60,000 nt of DNA, taken from contig OX442323.1 in assembly GCA_949358305.1 (NCBI GenBank), forward strand, positions 932,001 to 992,000, given 5' to 3'. A program made the translations under genes and the position numbers. A model generated the notes under the pieces. It had not been told where the DNA came from. It did no database searches and saw only the letters and a program-made list of their open reading frames with translations. Origin of the DNA: Strigamia acuminata (taxonomy: Eukaryota > Arthropoda > Chilopoda > Geophilomorpha > Linotaeniidae). Below, piece by piece: positions 19,463-30,888 of the stretch. Each line of letters opens with the position of its first letter. Position 1 is the stretch's first letter.

Positions 19463-20459
19463 TTTCTCTGTCCTCTCTCACAAAAAATTCGGCTGTGAAA
19501 TTTGGAAAGAACAGATAAAAACGGGCATGACAATTCAACTTTGTTTTAATTTTTAAGAGAATAAACCTTGTAATTTTATCCCCCAAAAATTTCTCAATTT
19601 TCACGATTTTTGTTTTAACTTTAAAGAGAATAAACGTTTTTATTTTATCCCCCAAAAAGCACTCAATTTTCACGGTCCTTGGTGACACGTGAGAATTTTA
19701 GAATATCAAATGTTTGGCCAATCGAGGATGACCAAAAATTTGAGCGGTTTTTGTGTACGTAAATAAAACGTGACACAATTATCCTGCACAGTTTGAAAAT
19801 AATTGACGGTTTGTTTTGCAACAAAGCACGCCAATAAACTCTTTTGAAAACAATTGACGGTTTGTTTTGCAACAAAACACGCCAATAACTCCTATCATTA
19901 AATTTTGACTCTACTGACAGCTTATTCAACTTGAAACTAGTCAGTTTTACTCGAAATAAATCTAATCTCCCCCGCTTATGGCGGTTATAATGGAGAACTA
20001 AGCATGCAATGAAAAAACACTTCAAAAGTTGTAAAATAGACACTTTATCGAAATTTTCCCGAAAACCAACAAATGCAACTACCAAAATCCCATAAAGACA
20101 CTTGATACAGTTCCCCTTAATAACCAAAATCTCCAAAATTTCAATTTCATAAGGCAAAACACTGTAAAATGCAATTATTCCAGGGGCGAATCCGCTTTCC
20201 AACACGACGCGTTGTGTTATCCAGTGTTGTGACCTTGAACTCCAACTGCATGCACACTTTTGTTCGTTTTCGCCGCCAAAGAAGTCCCCGTCGTAACTTC
20301 TGTCACGTTGAACGTTGACTCTTGACATGGGTGACGAAACACGAACGTATTGTTCTTCCGTCGCACCAAACACTTTTTCAAACGTATTGATGATGCACTG
20401 GAAAAACTCACGAATTGCAGACGGAATCCTGGTCACGGCAACCAAAAGCTTCGTATCTG
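19463..20459 (-). other. BEL-2 leader with PBS and tandem duplications
   Basis: This is about 1 kb between the 5' LTR and gag-pol. It holds the same 51 bp duplication (around 19790-19890) and 69 bp duplication (around 19540-19680) as BEL-1. The half next to gag-pol is almost identical to BEL-1 up to about 20022; beyond that the sequences part. The PBS is at 20424-20443. Confidence 0.8.
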
Positions 20460-20661
20460 TGTTGCAGGTCAACAAGACAGACAGAAAGGAATGGCGATGC
20501 GTATCCAAATTCAAGACACTTGAGCTCGCCCAAGGTCGTATGGCGTGGCTAGTACGAAAATCGCACTGGAGAGCAATAAATCCGCAACAAATGGCATTGT
20601 TGTACCGCTGGAACAATGTGGAGAACACCTGCACCAAGTATCCAATAGGTGGCGGAAACAT
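19663..20661 (-). CDS. Uncertain leader ORF spanning LTR and PBS, BEL-2 (332 codons)
   Basis: Positional counterpart of the BEL-1 frame at 2039-3046. It starts inside the 5' LTR, reads through the PBS (VAVTRI) and ends before gag-pol. The last third is nearly identical to BEL-1 because the DNA is. The first two thirds are diverged DNA that keeps the frame open with scattered shared residues. No domain was recognised and translation is unproven. Confidence 0.25.
   Translation of the reverse strand: MFPPPIGYLVQVFSTLFQRYNNAICCGFIALQCDFRTSHAIRPWASSSVLNLDTHRHSFLSVLLTCNTDTKLLVAVTRIPSAIREFFQCIINTFEKVFGATEEQYVRVSSPMSRVNVQRDRSYDGDFFGGENEQKCACSWSSRSQHWITQRVVLESGFAPGIIAFYSVLPYEIEILEILVIKGNCIKCLYGILVVAFVGFRENFDKVSILQLLKCFFIACLVLHYNRHKRGRLDLFRVKLTSFKLNKLSVESKFNDRSYWRVLLQNKPSIVFKRVYWRALLQNKPSIIFKLCRIIVSRFIYVHKNRSNFWSSSIGQTFDILKFSRVTKDREN
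20424..20443 (-). other. Primer binding site, tRNA-His type, BEL-2
   Basis: On the element strand it reads TGGTTGCCGTGACCAGGATTC, matching a tRNA-His 3' end except for one extra T after TGGT. It is separated from the LTR end (20460) by 16 nt. Confidence 0.65.
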
Positions 20662-22022
20662 AAGTTGGCCTGAGAATTTTTAAACTACTCACTACACATT
20701 GGATGTGTTTGAAAATAAGCCTAAAACAAGAGCTAATAAAACACAACACATTTATTCAAAGGTTGGTTAATAACTGAAGAAATTACAGCAATTAGATTGG
20801 TTCTTAGAGAACCGCACATGCGCAGTACCGAATATGGCACGCGCCAGGCCGATAGCGGCGAAATACAGATACACGAAAGACTCCGTTACCATGGGAACGG
20901 AGGAAACAAGATTACGGCAAAGTTGGCATTTGCTTAAAAATGCACTAAAAATACATTGAAATACATTGAAATGACCACAAGAATGCGGTGAACAAAAAAG
21001 CTAATCACAACAATGTCAAAAAACACGTTAAACAATGAGATATTAGCAATAAACCGATCTCGGAAAGAAAGGATTGACGATAGCCAATCACAGGCCAGGA
21101 AAATTACATAACGATCACATTTGAATTTCGATCGGTACAAAAGCACAAAATTATCAAAGAATACATACTGAATAATAACGCAATGTAATAGTAAATGCAA
21201 ATTATGTGATATAAAATACAAAAATAACGGTTACATTGTGTAATCGTCGCTTGGGACAAACATGGCGACCGGCGAACATAACAAAGGTGTTGGATCAAAC
21301 ATGGCGTCCGGCGAACATAACATCGGCGGCAAAACTACACGTAAAATGAATGTAAAAACACTAAATGTAAATAATCAATAAAGTATCGATTAAATTATAA
21401 GAATAATTATCAATTCTCTTCACAAAACATCGGAATAAAATACACAGATTGAATAAATACGAATTTATCGGCCAAACGAACATTCCCGGCTGCGCTTTTA
21501 TGGCAGACGGAAACGAACGTTCAAACCAATCAAACGGAACTTCCAAAGCAGTTTTGATGCATCTAGATAGAAAGAGCATGCTTGAAATAGTCTAAACGAA
21601 TGCTTAATAAAATTCCAAGTGATTTGAAAAGTACTAAACAAAAGGTTAGAAGGCGGAACCGTAACTTTACGGGAAACAGAAATATGACGTCACTAGCATC
21701 GCAAATGTATGCTAGGAAACGAAATTTGCACCAAAACAGTTCGAAATCAATACAAACTCTCAAAAAACAAGTGAATAAGTCAATAAATGCACGGAATAAG
21801 ATATTTGAAATCAATACAAAGCATAAACATTACTGAATATTGAAAAGTATGAATAAAAATCAAGTCAAAACACTTTAATAAGCAATAAAAAAATCTGAAA
21901 AGTGAAAAAATACCAATTAGGCAAAGGAAATTAAAACACTTAAAGATTTTAATAAACTCAAAGTAAATGGTAAAAATATTGACAATAAAATAGCACAACA
22001 ATTTCTACGCTGTCTTGCAACA
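20460..22022 (-). repeat. BEL-2 5' LTR
   Basis: This 1563 bp LTR is nearly identical to 12599-14161. It contains NRF1-like 20812-20824, X-box-like GTTACCATGGGAAC 20885-20898 (one base away from the perfect palindrome of the other LTR) and CRE 21685-21692. The right edge meets the target duplication ACTTA at 22023. Confidence 0.93.
20885..20898. promoter_or_regulatory. RFX X-box-like palindrome in BEL-2 5' LTR
   Basis: GTTACCATGGGAAC; one substitution relative to the 3' LTR copy. Confidence 0.45.
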
Positions 22023-25000
22023 ACTTAGCACAAACACCACAAGTCCAATGTCTCTGAATGTAAAGAAATAGTGTTTAAACCTTAGTAGAAGCCTTCAATG
22101 TAAGTTTTAGCAACATCCAAGCAATACATTTTGAAAAAAAAATTTTGAGCTTATTTCACATCGCAGTTGACTTAGCACAAACACCACAAGACCAATGTCT
22201 CTGAATGTTCAGAAATAGTGTTTAAACCTTAGTAGAAGGCTCCAATGTAAGTTTTAGAAACATCTAACTAATGATTTGGGAGAATAGACTTTTGATCTCA
22301 TCACAGTTGACTTAGCACAAACACCACAAGACCAATGTCTCTGAATGTTCAGAAATAGTGTTTAAACCTTAGTAGAAGGCTCCAATGTAAGTTTTAGAAA
22401 CATCTAACTAATGATTTGGGAGAATAGACTTTTGATCTCATCACAGTTGACTTAGCACAAACACCACAAGACCAATGTTTCTGAATGTTCAGAAATAGTG
22501 TTTAAACCTTAGTAGAAGGCTCCAATGTAAGTTTTAGAAACATCTAACCAATGATTTGGGAGAATAGACTTTTGATCTCATCACAGTTGACTTAGCACAA
22601 ACACCACAAGTCCAATGTCTCTGAATGTAAAGAAATAGTGTTTAAACCTTAGTAGAAGCCTTCAATGTAAGTTTTAGCAACATCCAAGCAATACATTTTG
22701 AAAAAAAAATTTTGAGCTTATTTCACATCGCAGTTGACTTAGCACAAACACCACAAGACCAATGTCTCTGAATGTTCAGAAATAGTGTTTAAACCTTAGT
22801 AGAAGGCTCCAATGTAAGTTTTAGAAACATCTAACCAATGATTTGGGAGAATAGACTTTTGATCTCATCACAGTTGACTTAGCACAAACACCACAAGTCC
22901 AATGTCTCTGAATGTTCAGAAATAGTGTTTAAACCTTAGTAGAAGCCTTCAATGTAAGTTTTAGCAACATCCAAGCAATACATTTTGAAAAAAAAATTTT
23001 GAGCTTATTTCACATCGCAGTTGACTTAGCACAAACACCACAAGACCAATGTCTCTGAATGTTCAGAAATAGTGTTTAAACCTTAGTAGAAGGCTCCGAT
23101 GTAAGTTTTAGAAACATCTAACCAATGATTTGGGAGAATAGACTTTTGATCTCATCACAGTTGACTTAGCACAAACACCACAAGTCCAATGTCTCTGAAT
23201 GTTCAGAAATAGTGTTTAAACCTTAGTAGAAGCCTTCAATTTAAATTTTAGCAACATCCAAGCACTGATTTGGGAGAATAGACTTTTGATCTCATCACAG
23301 TTGACTTAGCACAAACACCACAAGTCCAATGTCTCTGAATGTTCAGAAATAGTGTTTAAACCTTAGTAGAAGACTTCAATGTAAGTTTTAGCAACATCCA
23401 AGCGCTGATTTGGGAGAATAGACTTTTGATCTCATCACAGTTGACTTAGCACAAACACCACAAGACAAATGTCTCTGAATGTTCAGAAATAGTGTTTAAA
23501 CCTTAGTAGAAGACTTCAATGTAAGTTTTAGCAACATCCAAGCACTGATTTGGGAGAATAGACTTTTGATCTCATCACAGTTGACTTAGCACAAACACCA
23601 CAAGATCAATGTTTCTGAATGTTCAGAAATAGTGTTTAAACCTTAGTAGAAGGCTCCAATGTAAGTTTTAGAAACATCTAACCAATGATTTGGGAGAATA
23701 GACTTTTGATCTCATCACAGTTGACTTAGCACAAACACCACAAGACCAATGTTTCTGAATGTTCAGAAATAGTGTTTAAACCTTAGTAGAAGGCTCCAAT
23801 GTAAGTTTTAGAAACATCTAACCAATGATTTGGGAGAATAGACTTTTGATCTCATCACAGTTGACTTAGCACAAACACCACAAGTCCAATGTCTCTGAAT
23901 GTAAAGAAATAGTGTTTAAACCTTAGTAGAAGCCTTCAAATTAAGTTTTAGCAACATCCAAGCAATACATTTTGAAAAAAAAATTTTGAGCTTATTTCAC
24001 ATCGCAGTTGACTTAGCACAAACACCACAAGACCAATGTCTCTGAATGTTCAGAAATAGCGTTTAAACATTAGTAGAAGGCTCCAATGTAAGTTTTAGAA
24101 ACATCTAACTAATGATTTGGGAGAATAGACTTTTGATCTCATCACAGTTGACTTAGCACAAACACCACAAGACCAATGTTTCTGAATGTTCAGAAATAGT
24201 GTTTAAACCTTAGTAGAAGGCTCCAATGTAAGTTTTAGAAACATCTAACCAATGATTTGGGAGAATAGACTTTTGATCTCATCACAGTTGACTTAGCACA
24301 AACACCACAAGTCCAATGTCTCTGAATGTAAAGAAATAGTGTTTAAACCTTAGTAGAAGCCTTCAAATTAAGTTTTAGCAACATCCAAGCAATACATTTT
24401 GAAAAAAAAATTTTGAGCTTATTTCACATCGCAGTTGACTTAGCACAAACACCACAAGACCAATGTCTCTGAATGTTCAGAAATAGCGTTTAAACATTAG
24501 TAGAAGGCTCCAATGTAAGTTTTAGAAACATCTAACTAATGATTTGGGAGAATAGACTTTTGATCTCATCACAGTTGACTTAGCACAAACACCACAACAC
24601 CAATGTTTCTGAATGTTCAGAAATAGTGTTTAAACCTTAGTAGAAGGCTCCAATGTAAGTTTTAGAAACATCTAACCAATGATTTGGGAGAATAGACTTT
24701 TGATCTCATCACAGTTGACTTAGCACAAACACCACAAGACCAATATTTCTGAATGTTCAGAAATAGTGTTTAAACCTTAGTAGAAGGCTCCAATGTAAGT
24801 TTTAGAAACATCTAACCAATGATTTGGGAGAATAGACTTTTGATCTCATCACAGTTGACTTAGCACAAACACCACAAGACCAATGTCTCTGAATGTTCAG
24901 AAATAGGGTTTAAACCTTAGTAGAAGGCTCCAATGTAAGTTTTAGAAACATCTAACTAATGATTTGGGAGAATAGACTTTTGATCTCATCACAGTTGACT

Positions 25001-28000
25001 TAGCACAAACACCACAAGACCAATGTCTCTGAATGTTCAGAAATAGCGTTTAAACATTAGTAGAAGGCTCCAATGTAAGTTTTAGAAACATCTAACTAAT
25101 GATTTGAGAGAATAGACTTTTGATCTCATCACAGTTGACTTAGCACAAACACCACAACACCAATGTTTCTGAATGTTCAGAAATAGTGTTTAAACCTTAG
25201 TAGAAGGCTCCAATGTAAGTTTTAGAAACATCTAACCAATGATTTGGGAGAATAGACTTTTGATCTCATCACAGTTGACTTAGCACAAACACCACAAGTC
25301 CAATGTCTCTGAATGTTCAGAAATAGTGTTTAAACCTTAGTAGAAGACTTCAATGTAAGTTTTAGCAACATCCAAGCGCTGATTTGGGAGAATAGACTTT
25401 TGATCTCATCACAGTTGACTTAGCACAAACACCACAAGACAAATGTCTCTGAATGTTCAGAAATAGTGTTTAAACCTTAGTAGAAGACTTCAATGTAAGT
25501 TTTAGCAACATCCAAGCACTGATTTGGGAGAATAGACTTTTGATCTCATCACAGTTGACTTAGCACAAACACCACAAGACCAATGTTTCTGAATGTTCAG
25601 AAATAGTGTTTAAACCTTAGTAGAAGGCTCCAATGTAAGTTTTAGAAACATCTAACCAATGATTTGGGAGAATAGACTTTTGATCTCATCACAGTTGACT
25701 TAGCACAAACACCACAAGTCCAATGTCTCTGAATGTTCAGAAATAGTGTTTAAACCTTAGTAGAAGGCTCCAATGTAAGTTTTAGAAACATCTAACTAAT
25801 GATTTGGGAGAATAGACTTTTGATCTCATCACAGTTGACTTAGCACAAACACCACAAGTCCAATGTCTCTGAATGTTCAGAAATAGTGTTTAAACCTTAG
25901 TAGAAGACTTCAATGTAAGTTTTAGCAACATCCAAGCACTGATTTGGGAGAATAGACTTTTGATCTCATCACAGTTGACTTAGCACAAACACCACAAGAT
26001 TAATGTCTCTGAATGTTCAGAAATAGTGTTTAAACCTTAGTAGAAGGCTCCAATGTAAGTTTTAGAAACATCTAACTAATGATTTGGGAGAATAGACTTT
26101 TGATCTCATCACAGTTGACTTAGCACAAACACCACAAGACCAATGTCTCTGAATGTTCAGAAATAGTGTTTAAACCTTAGTAGAAGGCTCCAATGTAAGT
26201 TTTAGAAACATCTAACTAATGATTTGGGAGAATAGACTTTTGATCTCATCACAGTTGACTTAGCACAAACACCACAAGACCAATGTCTCTGAATGTTCAG
26301 AAATAGTGTTTAAACCTTAGTAGAAGGCTCCAATGTAAGTTTTAGAAACATCTAACTAATGATTTGGGAGAATAGACTTTTGATCTCATCACAGTTGACT
26401 TAGCACAAACACCACAAGACCAATGTTTCTGAATGTTCAGAAATAGTGTTTAAACCTTAGTAGAAGGCTCCAATGTAAGTTTTAGAAACATCTAACCAAT
26501 GATTTGGGAGAATAGACTTTTGATCTCATCACAGTTGACTTAGCACAAACACCACAAGATTAATGTCTCTGAATGTTCAGAAATAGTGTTTAAACCTTAG
26601 TAGAAGGCTCCAATGTAAGTTTTAGAAACATCTAACTAATGATTTGGGAGAATAGACTTTTGATCTCATCACAGTTGACTTAGCACAAACACCACAAGAC
26701 CAATGTCTCTGAATGTTCAGAAATAGTGTTTAAACCTTAGTAGAAGGCTCCAATGTAAGTTTTAGAAACATCTAACTAATGATTTGGGAGAATAGACTTT
26801 TGATCTCATCACAGTTGACTTAGCACAAACACCACAAGACCAATGTCTCTGAATGTTCAGAAATAGTGTTTAAACCTTAGTAGAAGGCTCCAATGTAAGT
26901 TTTAGAAACATCTAACTAATGATTTGGGAGAATAGACTTTTGATCTCATCACAGTTGACTTAGCACAAACACCACAAGACCAATGTTTCTGAATGTTCAG
27001 AAATAGTGTTTAAACCTTAGTAGAAGGCTCCAATGTAAGTTTTAGAAACATCTAACCAATGATTTGGGAGAATAGACTTTTGATCTCATCACAGTTGACT
27101 TAGCACAAACACCACAAGTCCAATGTCTCTGAATGTAAAGAAATAGTGTTTAAACCTTAGTAGAAGCCTTCAATGTAAGTTTTAGCAACATCCAAGCAAT
27201 ACATTTTGAAAAAAAAATTTTGAGCTTATTTCACATCGCAGTTGACTTAGCACAAACACCACAAGACCAATGTCTCTGAATGTTCAGAAATAGTGTTTAA
27301 ACCTTAGTAGAAAGCTCCAATGTAAGTTTTAGAAACATCTAACTAATGATTTGGGAGAATAGACTTTTGATCTCATCACAGTTGACTTAGCACAAACACC
27401 ACAAGTCCAATGTCTCTGAATGTTCAGAAATAGTGTTTAAACCTTAGTAGAAGACTTCAATGTAAGTTTTAGCAACATCCAAGCACTGATTTGGGAGAAT
27501 AGACTTTTGATCTCATCACAGTTGACTTAGCACAAACACCACAAGATTAATGTCTCTGAATGTTCAGAAATAGTGTTTAAACCTTAGTAGAAGGCTCCAA
27601 TGTAAGTTTTAGAAACATCTAACTAATGATTTGGGAGAATAGACTTTTGATCTCATCACAGTTGACTTAGCACAAACACGACAAGTCCAATGTCTCTGAA
27701 TGTTCAGAAATAGTGTTTAAACCTTAGTAGAAGACTTCAATGTAAGTTTTAGCAACATCCAAGCACTGATTTGGGAGAATAGACTTTTGATCTCATCACA
27801 GTTGACTTAGCACAAACACCACAAGATTAATGTCTCTGAATGTTCAGAAATAGTGTTTAAACCTTAGTAGAAGGCTCCAATGTAAGTTTTAGAAACATCT
27901 AACTAATGATTTGGGAGAATAGACTTTTGATCTCATCACAGTTGACTTAGCACAAACACCACAAGTCCAATGTCTCTGAATGTTCAGAAATAGTGTTTAA

Positions 28001-29827
28001 ACCTTAGTAGAAGACTTCAATGTAAGTTTTAGCAACATCCAAGCACTGATTTGGGAGAATAGACTTTTGATCTCATCACAGTTGACTTAGCACAAACACC
28101 ACAAGATTAATGTCTCTGAATGTTCAGAAATAGTGTTTAAACTTTAGTAGAAGGCTCCAATGTAAGTTTTAGAAACATCTAACTAATGATTTGGGAGAAT
28201 AGACTTTTGATCTCATCACAGTTGACTTAGCACAAACACCACAAGACCAATGTCTCTGAATGTTCAGAAATAGTGTTTAAACCTTAGTAGAAGGCTCCAA
28301 TGTAAGTTTTAGAAACATCTAACTAATGATTTGGGAGAATAGACTTTTGATCTCATCACAGTTGACTTAGCACAAACACCACAAGACCAATGTCTCTGAA
28401 TGTTCAGAAATAGTGTTTAAACCTTAGTAGAAGGCTCCAATGTAAGTTTTAGAAACATCTAACTAATGATTTGGGAGAATAGACTTTTGATCTCATCACA
28501 GTTGACTTAGCACAAACACCACAAGACCAATGTTTCTGAATGTTCAGAAATAGTGTTTAAACCTTAGTAGAAGGCTCCAATGTAAGTTTTAGAAACATCT
28601 AACTAATGATTTGGGAGAATAGACTTTTGATCTCATCACAGTTGACTTAGCACAAACACCACAAGTCCAATGTCTCTGAATGTTCAGAAATAGTGTTTAA
28701 ACCTTAGTAGAAGCCTTCAATTTAAATTTTAGCAACATCCAAGCACTGATTTGGGAGAATAGACTTTTGATCTCATCACAGTTGACTTAGCACAAACACC
28801 ACAAGTCCAATGTCTCTGAATGTTCAGAAATAGTGTTTAAACCTTAGTAGAAGACTTCAATGTAAGTTTTAGCAACATCCAAGCGCTGATTTGGGAGAAT
28901 AGACTTTTGATCTCATCACAGTTGACTTAGCACAAACACCACAAGACAAATGTCTCTGAATGTTCAGAAATAGTGTTTAAACCTTAGTAGAAGACTTCAA
29001 TGTAAGTTTTAGCAACATCCAAGCACTGATTTGGGAGAATAGACTTTTGATCTCATCACAGTTGACTTAGCACAAACACCACAAGACCAATGTTTCTGAA
29101 TGTTCAGAAATAGTGTTTAAACCTTAGTAGAAGGCTCCAATGTAAGTTTTAGAAACATCTAACCAATGATTTGGGAGAATAGACTTTTGATCTCATCACA
29201 GTTGACTTAGCACAAACACCACAAGTCCAATGTCTCTGAATGTTCAGAAATAGTGTTTAAACCTTAGTAGAAGGCTCCAATGTAAGTTTTAGAAACATCT
29301 AACTAATGATTTGGGAGAATAGACTTTTGATCTCATCACAGTTGACTTAGCACAAACACCACAAGTCCAATGTCTCTGAATGTTCAGAAATAGTGTTTAA
29401 ACCTTAGTAGAAGACTTCAATGTAAGTTTTAGCAACATCCAAGCACTGATTTGGGAGAATAGACTTTTGATCTCATCACAGTTGACTTAGCACAAACACC
29501 ACAAGATTAATGTCTCTGAATGTTCAGAAATAGTGTTTAAACCTTAGTAGAAGGCTCCAATGTAAGTTTTAGAAACATCTAACTAATGATTTGGGAGAAT
29601 AGACTTTTGATCTCATCACAGTTGACTTAGCACAAACACCACAAGACCAATGTCTCTGAATGTTCAGAAATAGTGTTTAAACCTTAGTAGAAGGCTCCAA
29701 TGTAAGTTTTAGAAACATCTAACTAATGATTTGGGAGAATAGACTTTTGATCTCATCACAGTTGACTTAGCACAAACACCACAAGACCAATGTCTCTGAA
29801 TGTTCAGAAATAGTGTTTAAACCTTAG
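22023..29827. repeat. Satellite array, block 2 (about 55 monomers)
   Basis: This continues block 1 after the BEL-2 insertion with the same 140 bp and 147 bp monomers. Recurrent runs such as GATTAAT, GACC, GACC, GACC(TTTCTG) and the series CCTTCAATTTAAATT, GACTTC/AGCGCTG, GACAAAT appear in blocks 1 and 2 in the same order, showing multi-monomer duplication. Some variant monomers are private to one stretch (GCGTTTAAACATT, CAACACCAATG, CCAATATTTCTG, around 24040-25190) and reappear in block 3. The last monomer is cut by the LINE after CCTTAG. Confidence 0.97.
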
Positions 29828-29840
29828 GTTTTTTTTTAAA

Positions 29841-30884
29841 ATGGCCGCCGCGACCGGTTGCACGTCCGTTTCGGTCCCAGACACCAAAAAGATTTTCGAT
29901 TCCCTGGACATTCTTGACCGCATTCGAGCCGAATTCAGGACTGGCAAGACTGTTACGAAGGCCAGACAACTTGAATTGGACGGTAATATTGAAAATATTC
30001 GCCAAATTCTTGCTTCGTCACCCATTATCGACCACGTGGCTTCGGACCCACACGCGGGCGACGCCAACAAGACGTTACGCGATCGTTCCCTCGAAGATAC
30101 TATTGTAGAAGACGATACCATCGACAGTGGTGCTGACTCAACATCTATGTTATCCGAATTAAATTCAATTCGCAACACAGAGGCTGCCGACACCCGAAAC
30201 AGCGACGTCACCCAAACGCCACAAACGCAACCATCTCAACTCGACCAAATCCAGCTAGCAATCTCCCGAATGCAAGCTACTATGACAACGATGACCGATA
30301 CTCTCATGCTCCACGCTTCCGCCATCGACACCATGAAAAATTCTCCATCAAACCAACCGAAAAAATCCAAAATGGCGGCCAAGCTACAGCCCTCGCCTGC
30401 ACAGTCCACAACAAACAACTCGTTCTCCTCGTCATTGTCGATACCTCCACTTATGCAGCAACAATCACAGATGTCATACGCCCACACTCTGTCCCAGCCG
30501 TGCTCAACAACCAAAAATACCACAGAGGAAAATGTATCTCCACCGAAATACACCATCGGCACGGTACCCGACGCCACAATCGTCGCCGTAACTGACATTG
30601 GCAGACCCTCCTCCGTGCGCCTGATGCTGTGCAACGTCGCTGCATTCATCTCCCACGACGCCATCACAAAGTACGCCACCTCTAAGGGACTGAAAGTCCG
30701 TGAATGCTCCCGTTGGCAGACGAAAGCCGGCAACACGAGCCGCGCAGTTTTTATGCGCATCGACACCGCCGATGCCGCCTCACTATTGTCTCCCGATCTC
30801 TGGCCTCGCGACATAGGAGTACGAATCTACAAGGGTAAAAATCCAACTTTTATTAATCCCACCCAAACAGTGCCCTTTCAATAG
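29841..30884 (+). CDS. LINE ORF1 protein (347 aa, RNA-binding type)
   Basis: The frame is intact and starts at AAAATGG (good context). The N-terminal third is charged. A segment around 130-170 (LDQIQLAISRMQATMTTM) has heptad-like spacing and may form a coiled coil. A Ser/Gln/Pro-rich linker follows. The C-terminal part (about 255-335) has the alternating pattern of an RRM/CTD-like fold (VRLMLCNV ... RAVFMRID ... WPRDIGVRIYKGK), as in ORF1 proteins of CR1-like elements. There is no CCHC knuckle. The stop lies 4 nt before the ORF2 ATG, a reinitiation-like spacing. Domain fold is inferred from pattern only. Confidence 0.8.
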   Translation: MAAATGCTSVSVPDTKKIFDSLDILDRIRAEFRTGKTVTKARQLELDGNIENIRQILASSPIIDHVASDPHAGDANKTLRDRSLEDTIVEDDTIDSGADSTSMLSELNSIRNTEAADTRNSDVTQTPQTQPSQLDQIQLAISRMQATMTTMTDTLMLHASAIDTMKNSPSNQPKKSKMAAKLQPSPAQSTTNNSFSSSLSIPPLMQQQSQMSYAHTLSQPCSTTKNTTEENVSPPKYTIGTVPDATIVAVTDIGRPSSVRLMLCNVAAFISHDAITKYATSKGLKVRECSRWQTKAGNTSRAVFMRIDTADAASLLSPDLWPRDIGVRIYKGKNPTFINPTQTVPFQ

Positions 30885-30888
30885 CCGC

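Larger units (their letters stand above)
12599..22022 (-). mobile_element. BEL/Pao LTR retrotransposon, family 2 (BEL-2), complete, inserted in satellite
   Basis: This 9424 bp element on the minus strand lies inside a satellite monomer. It is flanked by a 5 bp target duplication ACTTA (12594-12598 and 22023-22027); the uninterrupted monomer reads TTGACTTAGCAC. The LTRs are 12599-14161 (3') and 20460-22022 (5'), both 1563 bp, with about three differences seen, all around 13020-13053 versus 20881-20914. It holds one intact gag-pol ORF. The body from the late leader to the stop codon is almost identical to BEL-1, whereas LTRs and early leader are strongly diverged. The insertion is recent and younger than the local satellite order. 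Confidence 0.95.

Noticed and set aside
29822-29830. A 3 bp TAG target duplication for the LINE
   Set aside because: The undisturbed monomer already reads TTAGTAGAAGG, so the flanks join without any duplicated base.
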